From the NCBI GenBank assembly GCA_039519185.1, contig CM076848.1, positions 189,470,628 through 189,534,627 on the forward strand: a stretch of 64,000 nucleotides of DNA. Reading direction: 5' to 3'. Every line of letters begins with the position of its first letter. Positions within the stretch are counted from its first letter, which is position 1. This document shows positions 31,360 through 44,083 of this stretch, piece after piece. Origin of the DNA: Astragalus membranaceus (Eukaryota > Streptophyta > Magnoliopsida > Fabales > Fabaceae). Below the pieces are notes generated by a model, which was not told the origin of the DNA, made no database searches, and saw only the letters and a program-made list of their open reading frames with translations. The translations under genes and the position numbers were made by a program.

Positions 31360-31430
31360 TATGTAGATAGTTCCTCGTCTGTCATTGTTTCTCTTGATTT
31401 GGAGAATGAGTCATATCGAAGGGAGAAACG
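31360..31430 (+). pseudogene. F-box gene fragment (about 65 bp)
   Basis: Encodes VSLDLENESYRR and preceding residues, matching the middle of the FBX proteins (FBX1 near 29016-29080). It is isolated from any other F-box sequence. Confidence 0.75.
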
Positions 31431-31940
31431 GAATGACAAGAACAAGATACCTGTTATAAATAGTTGTGAAAAATTGTCGAAGTCTAGTATACATTGGAGA
31501 CTCAACGTTGCCAAATTCCAGCACATAAAAAAAGGATGAAAAAGTGCAGCATTGGTGAAAGGAAACTGGAAACACAGAAAGCAGCTTCTCTTTGAGATAT
31601 ATATGCTTCATCCAAGTAACACTTAGGCTTAAGACTAAACGTGAAGAGTTTTAATCTTTTATCTTTTTTGCAAATTTCTTAGACTTTTCATCTTCGTAGT
31701 CTTTGTTGTGTAGAGAAACACTTAGGGTTTCATCTTCGGAGTGTGAGATTCAACATGGTATCATGAGCTTTGTAGAGAAACACTGGGAAACACGAGAGAA
31801 CGCGAGGTTGTGCGAGATATCGTAACTTCAAATCTCATCGGTTTGAAGTGCGAATCGAAAGGAATCACCACTTGATTCCTAGGGTTAGGGAAACACGAGT
31901 GTTGGTGAGGTTTCTTGAGTGAGAGAACCACAGATCCACC

Positions 31941-33970
31941 ATGAACGGAGGAAACAGAGGTTTTACGACGCATCTCCCTGTGTTCGACGGTTCCAACTGG
32001 AACCGGTGGTCGATCCAGATGAGAGTGATGTTTGGAGCACAAGACGTCATCGATCTAGTGAACGACGGTGTGACGGTGCTCGCAGAGAACGCTATGGAGG
32101 CGCAACGGAATGCGCACCGTGAGCGAAGGAAGAAGGACCAGAAGGCGCTCTTCTACATCCACCAGTGTGTAGATCCGAAGGTTTTCGAGAAGATCTGAGT
32201 CAACGACCTCAAAGGATGCTTGGGATCTACTGGTGAGATGCTATGGAAGGGACGCGAGGGTGAAGAAGGTCAAGCTACAGGCATTGCGCAAGCAGTACGA
32301 ACTGCTCCAGATGAAATCTAGTGAGAAGGTAGGTGACTACATGTCTCGCGTAGTCACTGTGACAAATCAGATGAAAACCTGTGGAGAAACGGTTACAGAA
32401 CAAACAATAGTGGAGAAGGTACTTCGATCCCTCACTCTTCAGTTTGATCATATAGTGGTAGCTATTGAACAAGCCAAGGATACCTCTGCAATGAACATAG
32501 AGGAGTTGCAAGGTACCCTAGAGGCACATGAAATGCGTCTCTGTGATAGAGGACCTGAGAAAGAAAGTGATCAGGCACTCAAGACTCAAACCAGTAAGAA
32601 AGGGACTGGTGATAAGTCAAACTGGAAGGAGAACCAGTGGAAGAAAAAGAAGCAGCAATGGCTAAACAAGAAGAATACTGAGGGTGGTACTGCAGAGAAG
32701 GGGGAGTCTGCTGGTAAGGGAGGGAAGAAGTATGAGAAGGGGAAATTTGATAAGAAGAAGGTCAAGTGCTACAACTGTGACAAGTACGGGCACTTTGCAG
32801 ATGAATGCTGGTCCAACAAGGAGAACCAGAAACAAGAGGCTAACATAGCCAAGGGTGACTCTGACAATGAGCCAGTCCTGCTGATGATGGAAACAGCAGC
32901 TGTCACTGTGGTGGAAGAGCTGTGGTACCTAGACACAGGCTGCTCCAACCACATGACAGGGAATAAGAGGTGGCTGACAAACTATGACAACAACAAGAAG
33001 ACCAGGATCGGGTTGGCTGATGACAGGTACTTGCAAGCAGAGGGTATGGGAAACATCATGGTGAAGAAGAAAGATGGTAAATCAGTAGTGATAGAGGAGG
33101 TCTGGTATGTGCCTGGCATGAGGAGCAACTTGATGAGTGTGGGGCAACTCATTGAAAAGGGGTTCTCAGTGAACATGGGGGATGGGCTGCTGCAACTCTA
33201 TGACAAGAATAAAAGGCTGATTTTGAAGTCACACCTAGAGAAAAACAAGACATTCAAGGTCAGCATCAAGGCAGCTAAGACTGAATGCTTTGCTGCAACT
33301 GAAGGTGCAAGTGATAGTGTCTTGTGGCACAAGAGGTATGGCCACCTAAATTACAAAAATTTAGGTAGTTTACATACAAAAAACCTTGTTGTAGGAGTTC
33401 CTGCAGTAGCTGCAGTTGACAAATCTTGTAATATTTGCATGAGAAAGCAAACAACCAAGGCTGCCTTTCACATCAGAATTGCCACCAAGGGCAACACATG
33501 CCTTAGGTGTGGTACATTCTGATGTGTGTGGGCCCTTGGAAGTCCCTTCCCTAGGAGGAAACAAGTATTTTGTTTCCTTTGTAGATGAATACACTAGGAT
33601 GATTTGGATTTATCTTATCAAAGCAAAGAGTGAAGTGCTTGATCAGTTTAAGAAGTTTAAGAACTTAGCTGAGAAACCGAGTGGCTGCCAGCTTAAGATT
33701 CTCAGAACTGGTGGTGGAGGGGAGTACAACTCAGCAGAATTTAAGAAGTTTTGTGAGGATCAAGGGATAGAGCATGAAGTGACTGCCCCTACACACCTCA
33801 GCACAATGGAGTGGCTGAGAGGAGGAACAGAACATTGATGGACATGGCAAGGTGTATGCTGAAAGAGAAGAGCCTGCCTAAGAGCCTATGGGGTGAAGCT
33901 GTTACAACAGCAGCCTATATCCTCAATAGGTGTCCAACCAAGAGACTTAAGGAAGCTGTCCCTCTTGAGG
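31941..33970 (+). pseudogene. Copia 2 gag, protease and integrase N-terminal part
   Basis: Gag starts at ATG 31941. A 2-base loss near 32195 shifts the frame, which is then open from 32233. The CCHC knuckle CYNCDKYGHFADEC (about 32768-32810) and the protease DTGCSNHM (near 32933) are intact. A one-base insertion near 33468 and a one-base loss near 33788 break the integrase. In the second catalytic block the expected Asp of RTDGGGEY is Gly (33710-33712). Coding resumes with NRTLMDMARCML and stops at 33975, where the solo LTR begins. Confidence 0.92.
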
Positions 33971-33975
33971 TGTGG

Positions 33976-36672
33976 TGTTGCGCCCGAAAAAGTCCCCGAG
34001 GGAAAACCTTCCTCGTTCACAACTTTTCCTAAGACAATGAAGCCGCCACCAATATTTATTAAGGAAAATATTAGGAAAACCTTTTTTGGAAAGCGATTGG
34101 TCTTGCGAAACTTGAGAATAGGGTTCGGGGGTCGGTTACGCGCAGGGAAGGTGTTAGCACCCCACGTCCTCTCTTCTGAGAGGGAACCTTTAATTAAATG
34201 TGTGGTTTTTAGTGTGTTGACTTGAAAATACTTAATTTTGCCTCTCTACTTCTTATTGAAAAAATCTTAATGAAAATCTTTATTTATTATGAAAAGGGGG
34301 GGAAAATGGTTTTTTAGAAAAAAAGTGCTTGACGGGACATGGCCCGCTCCTACGTATCTCCAGGTGCGATGGAGAACTCAAAGCTACGTAGTTCTTCTGT
34401 GTAGAAAATGTTTGTGGGTTGGTGTTTTTTAATGTAGGGGTTTTAGGACTGTGTGATCTGTGTTGGAGGACCACTGGGGGTCTGAAGGAGCACTGGGGCT
34501 CTGAAGGGCCACTGAGGGCTGAAGGAGCGCTGGGGCTCTGAGGGACCACAGTTCACTTATCTTAAAACGATGATTAACCCGGCCGTACGACCGACTTAAT
34601 CCCCTACTTTGAAAATAAGACTTTTGCTTTTGAAAGGAAGGAGATCTGTTTGTATATTCTTTAATTTTAGAAATTGTTTATTTTTGCGCTTGACAGGGGC
34701 GTGGCCCTACTCCTACGTATCTCCGGGTGGAGAATCAAAGGCGACGTAGTTCTAGGTTCTTTCGAAAATAATTGTTGAAAACTTATTGTGAAAATTATTT
34801 TTATTTGTTATGCTTGACGGGATGTGACCCGCTCCTACGTATCTCCTGGTGCGATGGAGAATTCAAAGCTACGTAGTTCTTCTTTGTTTGGAAAACGTTT
34901 TTTGTTTTTTATCTTGTTTAATTGTGAGAATTGAGCTTTCATGATGATCAATTGAGCAAAGGCTCCAAGTGACCACCATTAGCACTCCATTGTTAATAAT
35001 CATGCAAGCAAAGGCTTCGCAAGATTACTAACAAAGTTTTTGATTTAGTGAAAATCTTTAGGAAAATTAGGCGTTCATGATGATCAATTTAGCAAAGGCT
35101 CCAAGTGATCGCCACTGGTACCTCATTGTTAATAATCATGCAAGCAAAGGCTTCGCAAGACTACTTAACAAAGTTTGATTTTGAAGAGTTTTCGCAATTG
35201 GATTGATTCTCGTTTAGGGAAAAGAAAATCTGTTATGTTGAAAAAAAAGGTTGGTGAGAAAAGGGTTTACTTAGGGGAAGGAAGTATGTTTGTATTTATT
35301 TTAATTTAGAAATTGTTTGTTTTAAATAGGGATTTTAGGACATGATCCGTAACGGTTCATTTGTAGTCCTAAAAAGCTGATTAATTCGACTGTACAGTCG
35401 ACTTAATCCCCTATTTATATTTTTGAAATTTTTATAAAATAATTTGTGTATTTAAAAAAAAATTAATGACGACACTAACAATTAATAAAGCGTAAAGTTA
35501 ATAAATAAATAACTATACATATAAATAAATAAATGAATAAATAATAAATAATTATTTACATAGATAAATAAACAATATAAATAATAAATAAGTATGTACA
35601 TAAATAAACAGTGTACATAATAAATAAATATATACAAAAAATAAATAAATAAATTAAATAAATAAATGCAAAACTAACCTCCAGCTGATCAATGCGATCA
35701 ACGCCGAAACGGACCGAGCAATCTGACCATATCAGCCGCGAACCGGACTCCTATCTGGTCCGTTTTCACCCGAAAACCACCAAGTAAAGGACCTCAACGG
35801 CCTTCCCAAAAATAACTAAAGACGGGCTTTTAATCTAACGGACTGCAAGAGCTAGTCCAAAAGAATTAAAGACAGGCTTTTAATCTAATGGACTGCAAAC
35901 GCTAGCCCAAAAGATCACTTACCCCATCAATCACCCATGTCCATAGCCTTTGCATCTCCATTTCTTTTATAGCCAAAGGCTAGGTAGTTCTTGTTTCTCC
36001 CAAGCAATGTGGGACTAAAACAACATAGAAAAGCAATTTTCGTTTTTCTCAAACCAGCCATATTGACAATGCGATTTCGGATTCGTTAACCGTTGGATCA
36101 TCGTTGTTTTTTGACACCAGGTTCATGAGACATCCATCTTCACTTCTACCGTTCGGATCGTCGAAACGAGGTCTGAGGAGAGAGAAATTGCCTTCGCAAA
36201 AGTAGAAAAAACAACTCCCATTTTTCTCAAACCAGCCACCGTACAAGTGCGATTCTGGATTCGTTAACCGTTGGATCATCGTTGTTTTTTTGACACCAAG
36301 TTCATGAGACATCCATCTTCACTTTCACCGGTCGGATCGTCGAAATGATGTCCGAAGAGAGAGAAATCACCTTTGCAAAGTAGCTGCAGTTTTGGGTACT
36401 TGGTTTATTTTTGTATTTTTGTAACTTTGACATTCTTGGGCCAAGTCATGTACATGGACATTCTCCTTTTTTTTTGTAATAATAATCTTTTATTGCACCT
36501 CCCCTTTTTTATTTTCTTTTGTAATTTGTATTATTTCTTATCTATTTTATTTTTTATTTTCATTTTTTTAATTAAAGATATTGTAACAAGAAAAATATAT
36601 TAAATCTACTATGTAATTTTTGTGTTGAAAGTTAGGGTTTGGACCTAAGCCGGACAAAATTGGGGTATGACA
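33976..36672 (+). mobile_element. 2697-bp solo LTR, probably Ogre/Tat-type Ty3/gypsy
   Basis: Begins TGTTGCGCCC and ends GGGGTATGACA, with a 5-bp target duplication TGTGG (33971-33975, 36673-36677). Removing it rejoins the Copia 2 integrase frame at ...LEVW/SAKK. Internal repeats include three CTTGACGGG...CTACGTAGTTCT units (34327, 34686, 34812), two GCAAAGGCTCCAAGTGA units (34955, 35092) and two CGTTAACCGTTGGATCATCG-type units (36080, 36260). The GGTTACGCGCAGGGAAGGTG motif is typical of large legume gypsy LTRs. No ORF of note. Confidence 0.88.
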
Positions 36673-38720
36673 TGTGGTCTGCCAAGAAGCCAAGTGTAGG
36701 ACACTTGAGGATATTTGGAGCATTGTGCTACAAGCACATCCCTGATGAAAGGAGGGGGAAATTGGATGACAAAAGCTCTCCAATGATCTTTGTCGGATAC
36801 CATCCCACAGGGTCTTACAAGCTGTATTGCCCAGCAACCAACAAGATTGAGTTCAGCAGGGATGTGGTTGTAAGGGAATCTGAAAGTTGGGACTGGGAAG
36901 GTGGCAAAGTCAGCACAATTGCACCAAAACCAGCGTTGTTTGATGAACCTGAAACTGAAGCAACAGCAGGAACAAAAAACTGCTCCTGCTGCAGATGAAG
37001 TGACTCAGCAACAGCAGGAAAACAGTGATTCTGACTCAGAGGAGGATCAGGAGGTGCATGCAAGGCCTCAAAGGCAAAGAGTGCCACCAATGAGGCTAGC
37101 TGAGTATGACTTGACAGCTGACAACCAAGTTGACAGTGAATGGGAACTGGTACAGCTTGCAATGTTAGCAGATGTTGAGCCACTTAGCTACACAGAAGCA
37201 TTGAAGGAGAAAGTGTGGGTGGCTGCCATGAAGGAGGAACTCAGCTCAATAGAGAAGAACAAGAGCTGGAAATTGACTGAGCTGCCTAAGGACAAGAAAG
37301 CAATTAGTGTCAAATGGGTGTTTAAGGTGAAACTGAACTCAGATGGCAAGATTGCAAAGCATAAGGCTAGATTAGTAGCCAAGGGATTCCTTCAAAGGGA
37401 AGGACTTGACTACTTTGAAGTGTTTGCCCCAGTTGCTAGGCATGAGACAATTAGGATGGTAATTGGTCTAGCTAGCAATAAGGGATGGGGACTACACCAC
37501 CTAGATGTAAAGTCTGCCTTCCTAAATGGTCCATTGGAGGAGGAGGTGTATGTGTTGCAGCCTCCTGGATTTGAGAAGAAAGGACAGGAACAGCTAGTGT
37601 ATAAGCTGCATAAGGCACTATATGGCCTTAAACAAGCACCTAGAGCATGGAATAAGAGGATAGATGCCTTCTTCCATGAACTAGGCTACAAGAAGTGCAT
37701 AGTGGAGTATGGAATTTATGTCAAAGACTCTGAAATGGTAATAAGACCTTGATCTGCCTCTATGTTGATGATATGCTGATCACAGGCAGCAACATTGCAG
37801 AAATCAGCAAGTTGAAAAAATTGCTGAATGCAGAATTTGAAATCACAGACCTTGGAAGGGTGAATTACTTCCTTGGGATGCAGTTTGTGTATGAAGACAG
37901 TGGGATAATACTGCATCAGGCTAAGTATGCTGGGGAAATCTTGAAGAGGTTTCAAATGGTGAACTGTAAGGCTGCTGTGACACCAGCTGAGGTCAATTTG
38001 AAGCTGGAAACAGATACAGATGGTGAAGAGGTAGATCCTACACTGTTCAAACAGCTTGTAGGAAGCCTGAGATATCTGTGCAACACAAGGCCTGATTTAA
38101 GTTACTCTGTGGGAGTTGTCAGCAGGTTTATGAGCCAGCCCAAAATGTCTCATTACCTTGCTGCAACAAGGATTTTGAAGTATCTTAAAGGCACGGTTAA
38201 GTCTGGAATTTTATTTCCAGCAGGGAAGAAAACTGGTGAAGCTGATGGCAGTTTAGTTGGGTACTCAGATGCTGATTGGTGTGGGGACAAGGTGGATAGA
38301 AGATCCACAACTGGCTATGTGTTCTTGTGGAACAAGGCTCCAATCTCTTGGTGTTCCAAGAAGCAACCTGTGGTTGCATTGTCTTCTTGTGAATCTGAGT
38401 ATATAGCAGGTGCAGTGACTGCATGTCAAGCAATGTGGCTGACCACACTGATGCAGGAACTACAAGTGACAGTAAACAGCCCAGTTACATTGCTGATAGA
38501 CAATAAATCAGCAATTAACTTGGCCAAGAATCCTGTGCTACATGGGCGCAGCAAACACATTGATACTAAATTTCATTTTCTGCGTGAACAGGTTGAGAAA
38601 GGCAGCATTGCAGTAGCCTACTGCAACACTCAGCAACCGGTGGCTGACATCGTGACTAAAGGGCTCAAGACTGAGCAATTTCTGAAACTGAAGATGGAGC
38701 TGGGAATGATAAATTTCTGA
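36673..38720 (+). pseudogene. Copia 2 integrase C-terminus, reverse transcriptase and RNase H
   Basis: Resumes at SAKKPSVGHLRIFGALCYKH. A frameshift near 36985 separates it from the main reverse transcriptase frame (to 37752; VKWVFKVKLN, LDVKSAFLNGPLEEEVYV, ALYGLKQAPRAWN). A further frameshift near 37740 precedes the YVDD block ICLYVDDMLITG. The last frame is open to the stop at 38718-38720 and includes YSDADWCGD and LAKNPVLHGRSKHIDTKFHF of RNase H. Confidence 0.92.
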
Positions 38721-39844
38721 CTCTGCAATTGTTACTGAATTATGGGAGGGTGTTGAGTATTATTTGTAATTCAGTATTTTCTTTACTGTTTTAGCTTTGT
38801 GTAATAAGGGAGGGTATATTGGTATTTTCATTGTAATTGCTTTAGTTACTTTTGGACCATGGTTTGTATGGGTTCGGTTAGTGTAACTGATCCATTTTTC
38901 ATTTACTCTGATACACTTGTATACATATACTTTTATTATGTTTCAATTAATTGTACAATTAAAATATGATGTGAGAGTGGGACCTACTAATAATAAAAGT
39001 GAGAGAGAACAAAAATTGAGAGGAAATAATGAGAAATGACATTTTTATCCTTATGATTGAGATAAAAGTGAAGGATAATTTAGTATTTTTGGTACTAGGT
39101 TATTTGTATATATTGATGAATCTGAGTATATAGCAGGTGCAGTGACTGCATGTCAAGCAATGTGGCTGACCACACTGATGCAGGAACTACAAGTGACAGT
39201 AAACAGCCCAGTTACATTGCTGATAGACAATAAATCAGCAATTAACTTGGCCAAGAATCCTGTGCTACATGGGCGCAGCAAACACATTGATACTAAATTT
39301 CATTTTCTGCGTGAACAGGTTGAGAAAGGCAGCATTGCAGTAGCCTACTGCAACACTCAGCAACAGGTGGCTGACATCGTGACTAAAGGGCTCAAGACTG
39401 AGCAATTTCTGAAACTGAAGATGGAGCTGGGAATGATAAATTTCTGACTCTGCAATTGTTACTGAATTATGGGAGGGTGTTGAGTATTATTTGTAATTCA
39501 GTATTTTCTTTACTGTTTTAGCTTTGTGTAATAAGGGAGGGTATATTGGTATTTTCATTGTAATTGCTTTAGTTACTTTTTGGACCATGGTTTGTATGGG
39601 TTCGGTTAGTGTAACTGATCCATTTTTCATTTACTATGATACACTTGTATACATATACTTTTATTATGTTTCAATTAATTGTACAATTAAAATATGATGT
39701 GAGAGTGGGACCTACTAATGATAAAAGTGAGAGAGAACAAAAATTGAGAGGAAATAATGAGAAATGACATTTTTATCCTTATGATTGAGATAAAAGTGAA
39801 GGATAATTTAGTATTTTTGGTAGTAGGTTATTTGTATATATTGA
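38391..39844 (+). repeat. 727-bp tandem duplication
   Basis: 38391-39117 and 39118-39844 are direct repeats with about five differences. Each unit contains the last 110 codons of Copia 2 RNase H, its polypurine tract and LTR start, and about 180 bp of further sequence, so an extra RNase H tail ORF appears at 39142-39447. Confidence 0.95.
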
Positions 39845-39905
39845 TTTGTATATATTGATATATTGATAGTAGACCGGTACACACTCGTAATATTCTCAAG
39901 CAGGA

Positions 39906-41133
39906 ATGGCGCCAGCCAACGACGCCGTTTGTCCTCAATCACTGATGGATGTAACCACCGCCACTAGGAGGCAACGATTGACAACCTCCACCGGAACCCT
40001 AGCATCACCATCGTTACTTCATGCGCCGCTACCCACTCTTCCGTTCGATCTCGTGTCAGAAATCCTATGTAGGCTCCCGGTAAAGCTCCTCCTACGTACA
40101 ACTCAAATGTGTCTGCAAATCTTGGAAATCTCTAATCTCCGATCCCAAATTTGCTAAGAAACACCTCCGCATGTCCACCACGTGCCACCACATAATCACA
40201 GCCACTTCGAAGACCTCATTCGAGTTTCTGCTTCTCTGGGATTGGACAATCTCCTCTATTTTCAGTGACGTATCATCAACCTCTACCGTCCCGCAGTTGC
40301 AGCTCATGTACTCGGAACCACCTCTCAACCCTGTCCAAGGTGATGGTTGCGATGTTTCCTCTTGCGACGGCATTCTCTTATTCGACATTGATTTGCGTTC
40401 TCCTCTTTTGTGAAACCTTTCAATTAGAAAGTTCAAGATTTTGCCCCCTTTGTCATATCCATGTCGGCGAGGAAAATTTCTTTACACCATCGAGTATGAT
40501 CATTTAATTGATAATTATAAGATTGTTGCTGTTTCTTTCTCTAACTATAAAAGTGAAGTTGACATCAACCAAAATAAAAGTGAAGTTAGTGTTTATACTT
40601 TGGGTACCGATTCCTGGAGAAGGATAGATGATTTTCCATATGGTGCTCCTACTAGGGAACCGGGAACATTTGTGAGTGGAACTATTAATTGGTTGGCATT
40701 TGATGGTCTGGTTATTTCCCCGCTTGTCCTTGTTTCTCTTGATTTGCAGAAGGAGTCATATCGAAAGCTTTCTATGCCTGATTTGGAGAAAAGTTGGTGG
40801 ATTTTAGGAGCGTTGAGGGATTGTTTGTGCATCTTGACAAATGATGAGTTTTTAGATGTTTGGGTTATGAAGGAATATGGAATTAAAGAGTCTTGGACTA
40901 AATTGTTTAGTGTTTCTTTTGTGGGAGGTCCTTGTTCTTTTGATTGTAGAAAGCCTGTATATGTATCTGAGGATGACCTAGTGTTGCTGGATAAAGAGTT
41001 GTCGAGCCTGAGTTTGAAGTTGGTTGTTTACAATTTCAGTAATGGTACTTTTAAGATACCTAAGATTCAAAACATCAGTTTTTGGATGCTCCCTAAATTC
41101 TATGTTGAGAGTTTGATATCACCTTGTTTTTAA
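39906..41133 (+). pseudogene. F-box/kelch-associated pseudogene (FBX2)
   Basis: Closest in layout to FBX3: start MAPANDAVCPQSL, F-box core PTLPFDLVSEILCRLPVKLL, the associated domain with CDGILLFD, VSVYTLGTDSWRRIDD, GTINWLAF and WVMKEYGIKESWTKLF, and the same FYVESLISPC ending. Two lesions are visible: a 4-base insertion in the F-box (TAC-G-TAC at 40093-40099, where FBX3 has a single TAC), shifting the frame, and a TGG-to-TGA nonsense change at 40411-40413. From 40414 the frame is open to the normal stop. An internal start could give a 230-residue product without an F-box, but I regard the locus as a pseudogene. Confidence 0.88.
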
Positions 41134-41930
41134 TGTTAGGGTGTAGATGCTATGCTATGTCACTAGAGCATGACATTCAACTGCAACTTCTAGGTTCTTT
41201 CAGTTTATGTTTTTTTTTATACTTGTTCTGATTACCAGTGACTTTGTTGTTCATCGTTAACTAATGACTGAGTTTGATTGCTTGAATTGTTGGTACTTTG
41301 TTCTCTCATCATGCATCACATTTTACACGGTTCATAATCATGATTGGCATTAGATGTTTTGTGGTTTATTTTATTTTCTAAGATTGGAGTTAGGATGTAG
41401 ATGTTATGCCATTGCCAAGACCACTAGTATATTTGTAAAATGTTTGCTAACTGCTACACAAATTTCTTTATGTTTTCTCCAATTCTGGCACAATGCACTA
41501 TAAACTGAATTGAATATGTTACTATATCATACTATTGTGATGTCGGTGTTTTGAGAATATTCAATTTGAGCACAGATGCAGCCTTTTGGCCAATTGAATT
41601 TCTTTTTAAATTCCAACCTGGTAAATTTTCTGACCAATGGCCGGAATATTTCTTATGAATTACAGTATAAAAGATACATATAACCACTGAATTGGAGAAA
41701 ACAATGTAAGAAAGTATAGCTGTGCATTTGAATATTTCTTGCATAACTGGACTGATTCGCAAACCTATTAGATTTTTCGTTACTTTTTTTAGTTTGATTT
41801 TAAATCTCACTATAAAGAGTCTCTCTCTGGCGAGGCTAAATCTTTTTAAATTGTTTATAGTTGAGGGCATTTCCTAGTCCTTGGTATGTGGCAAAACAAA
41901 AACAGCAGCGACAGAAGATTAGGCCCAAGC
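41134..41930 (+). other. 3' flank of FBX2
   Basis: Non-coding and collinear with the flank of FBX3. It holds the empty site CATATAACCACTGAATTGG (41677-41695) for the hAT-like element at 51495-52452. Confidence 0.8.
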
Positions 41931-42510
41931 TCATTTATGGTGATTATTTTGATCTTTTTTTGTATGAAAAACATACTCATTTCATGTCTTCATGAATCAA
42001 ATCGTGAATACAAGATGGTGCTAAATTGATTGAAATTATGGGGACAAGGATAAGCTAAGGATGCTCTAGCTAAATAGCGATCAACCTTATTTGCTTGCCA
42101 CCTTACAAAAGCTAATGTAGAATCAACATGAGATGAAAATAGAACATTTATTTGGTCTACAAAGTTGCCTAACTCAGAAGCTATAATACTGTGATTGAGG
42201 ACAGCTTTTACTATAGTTTGGCAATCAGACTCAAAAATAACATTGTGGATGTTGGGTAACAGATACTGTTTGTAAGAATGAAAAGAATTGTGTATTGCAT
42301 TGATTCACAGAGTCTTTGTACAGAGTTATTTTAACTCAAGGCCTTCTAACAAACCCTACTAATCTTGAGTTAACAAACAGATACGATAGATATGGGTCAG
42401 TTAACACTGGGCTCAATCACAAACAATTAGTATCAACAAACAGATACAACAGATATGGGCCAGTTAATACTGGGCCCAAACACCAACAATTAATATCTAC
42501 ATTTCCTCTC

Positions 42511-43962
42511 TTAAATTGAGGCTTTCCCATAGCTCAGTTTACCATCTTCAATTTGATCACAGCTGCACATTCCACTTTCTCTTCTGATTTTGGAGAAGCT
42601 TTCTATCTTCAAGCCCTTTGTTAGTATATCAGCCAATTGATTCTGAGTAGAACAGAATTTCAATTCAATGCGACCTAAGTTGCTCAATTCTCTCAAGAAG
42701 TGGAACCCCACATCAATATCTTTGCTTCTTCCATGGAGTACTGGATTCTTTGACAGTTTTATGGTGGAGCTGTTATCACAAAACACTTCCAGGCACCTTC
42801 CTTGCTTCTGACCTATTGTTTCCAAAATTCTGTCAAGCCATACTCCTTGGCATACACAATAAGCAGCAGCTACAAACTCTGCTTCTGTTGTAGACAGTGT
42901 TACAATTGGTTGCTTCTTTGATGACCAAGAGACAGCACCCCCATTGAGCATGAAGACATATCCACTTGTGCTCTTCCTATCATCCAAGTCACCAGCATAG
43001 TCACTATCACAGTAGGCAATCAGGTCATGTTTCTTTTCTCTTCTGTACAGTATTCCAATTTCAATGGTCTCCTTCAAGTATCTAAGTATTCTTTTTGCAG
43101 CAACAAAATGTTCCTCTGCAGGCCTATCCATAAACCTGCTAATCAAGCTGACTCCAACCATGATATCTGGCCGAGTAGCATTCAAGTACATCAGGCTCCC
43201 AACAATCTGTTTGAAGCCTGTTGAGTTCACAGATTTCTCTTCCTCTGCTCTTCTCAGTTTGGTCCCTATCACAACAGGGCTGTTAACTGGTTTGGATTCA
43301 TGCATGCAAAACTTCTCTAAGATCTCACCAATGTACCTTTGTTGTGTAATGAAGATGCCTTCTCTATTTTGAAATACTTCCACTCCAAGGAAGTACCTCA
43401 TCCTGCCAAGATCAGCCATGTCAAACTCATGCTTCATTGATTTCTTAAACTCACCAATGAGAGACATATCATTGCCAGTACAGATCAAATCATCTACGTA
43501 TAAGCTAACAATCAACAACTTGTCTCCATCTCCTCTCTTAGTGTAGAGAGTATGTTCATGTGGACATCTGTTGAATCCTTCTTTACCAAAGTAGGAGTCT
43601 ATCCTGCTGTACCATGCTCTTGGAGCCTGCCTAAGTCCATACAAGGCCTTTCTTTACTTGTACACATAATCTTCCTTTCCCTTCTTCTCATAGCCCTCAG
43701 GTTGTGCAACATACACTGTTTCTTTTAACTCACCATGTAGGAATGTTGACTTCACATCAAGTTGGTACACTTGCCATCCCTCACCTGCTGCAACTGAGAG
43801 GATTGACCTGATGGTATCCCATCTTGCTACTGGAGCATACACTTCCGAGAAGTCAATTCCAGGCTGCTGTGGATAACCCTTTGCAACCAAGCGAGCCTTG
43901 TATTTGTCTATCTTTCCTTGTTCATTAAACTTGGTCTTGAAATTTGAGTCAGTCACTGTCAT
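42511..43962 (-). pseudogene. Copia 3 reverse transcriptase and RNase H
   Basis: The minus strand from 43962 encodes KYKARLVAKGY, YAPVARWDTIRS and LDVKSTFLHGELKETVYVAQ. A nonsense codon (43656-43654, TAA where TTA is expected) separates it from YGLRQAPRAWYSRID. The rest, including LYVDDLICTG, RPDIMVGVSLISRFM, YCDSDYAGDLDDRKS and LSKNPVLHGRSKDIDVGFHF, is open to 42511. The residues before 43962 do not connect to the upstream ORF. Confidence 0.92.
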
Positions 43963-44083
43963 CTTCTCTCCTCTCTTGATTCAAATTTGGGAAACTAGAA
44001 GGGCCAGGTTCTTCTGATTGTTCTTCATTATCAGCATCATTATTAGCATTCACATTTCCTTCTGCATTATGACTTGTACTGGC

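Larger units (their letters stand above)
31755..38960 (+). mobile_element. Ty1/copia retrotransposon (Copia 2), nested and inactive
   Basis: Starts at a tRNA-Met-like primer site TGGTATCATGAGC (31755) just after ...GATTCAACA, the presumed end of a 5' LTR whose extent I cannot define. Gag, protease, integrase, reverse transcriptase and RNase H follow, interrupted by a 2697-bp LTR. The 3' LTR begins at about 38749 (TGTTGAGTATTATTTG) after a GGGAGGG polypurine tract. Its end is uncertain because it lies inside a 727-bp tandem duplication. The proteins are closely related to those of Copia 1. Confidence 0.88.

Noticed and set aside
39142..39447. Separate RNase H gene
   Set aside because: It is the second unit of the 727-bp tandem duplication, without promoter or upstream coding.
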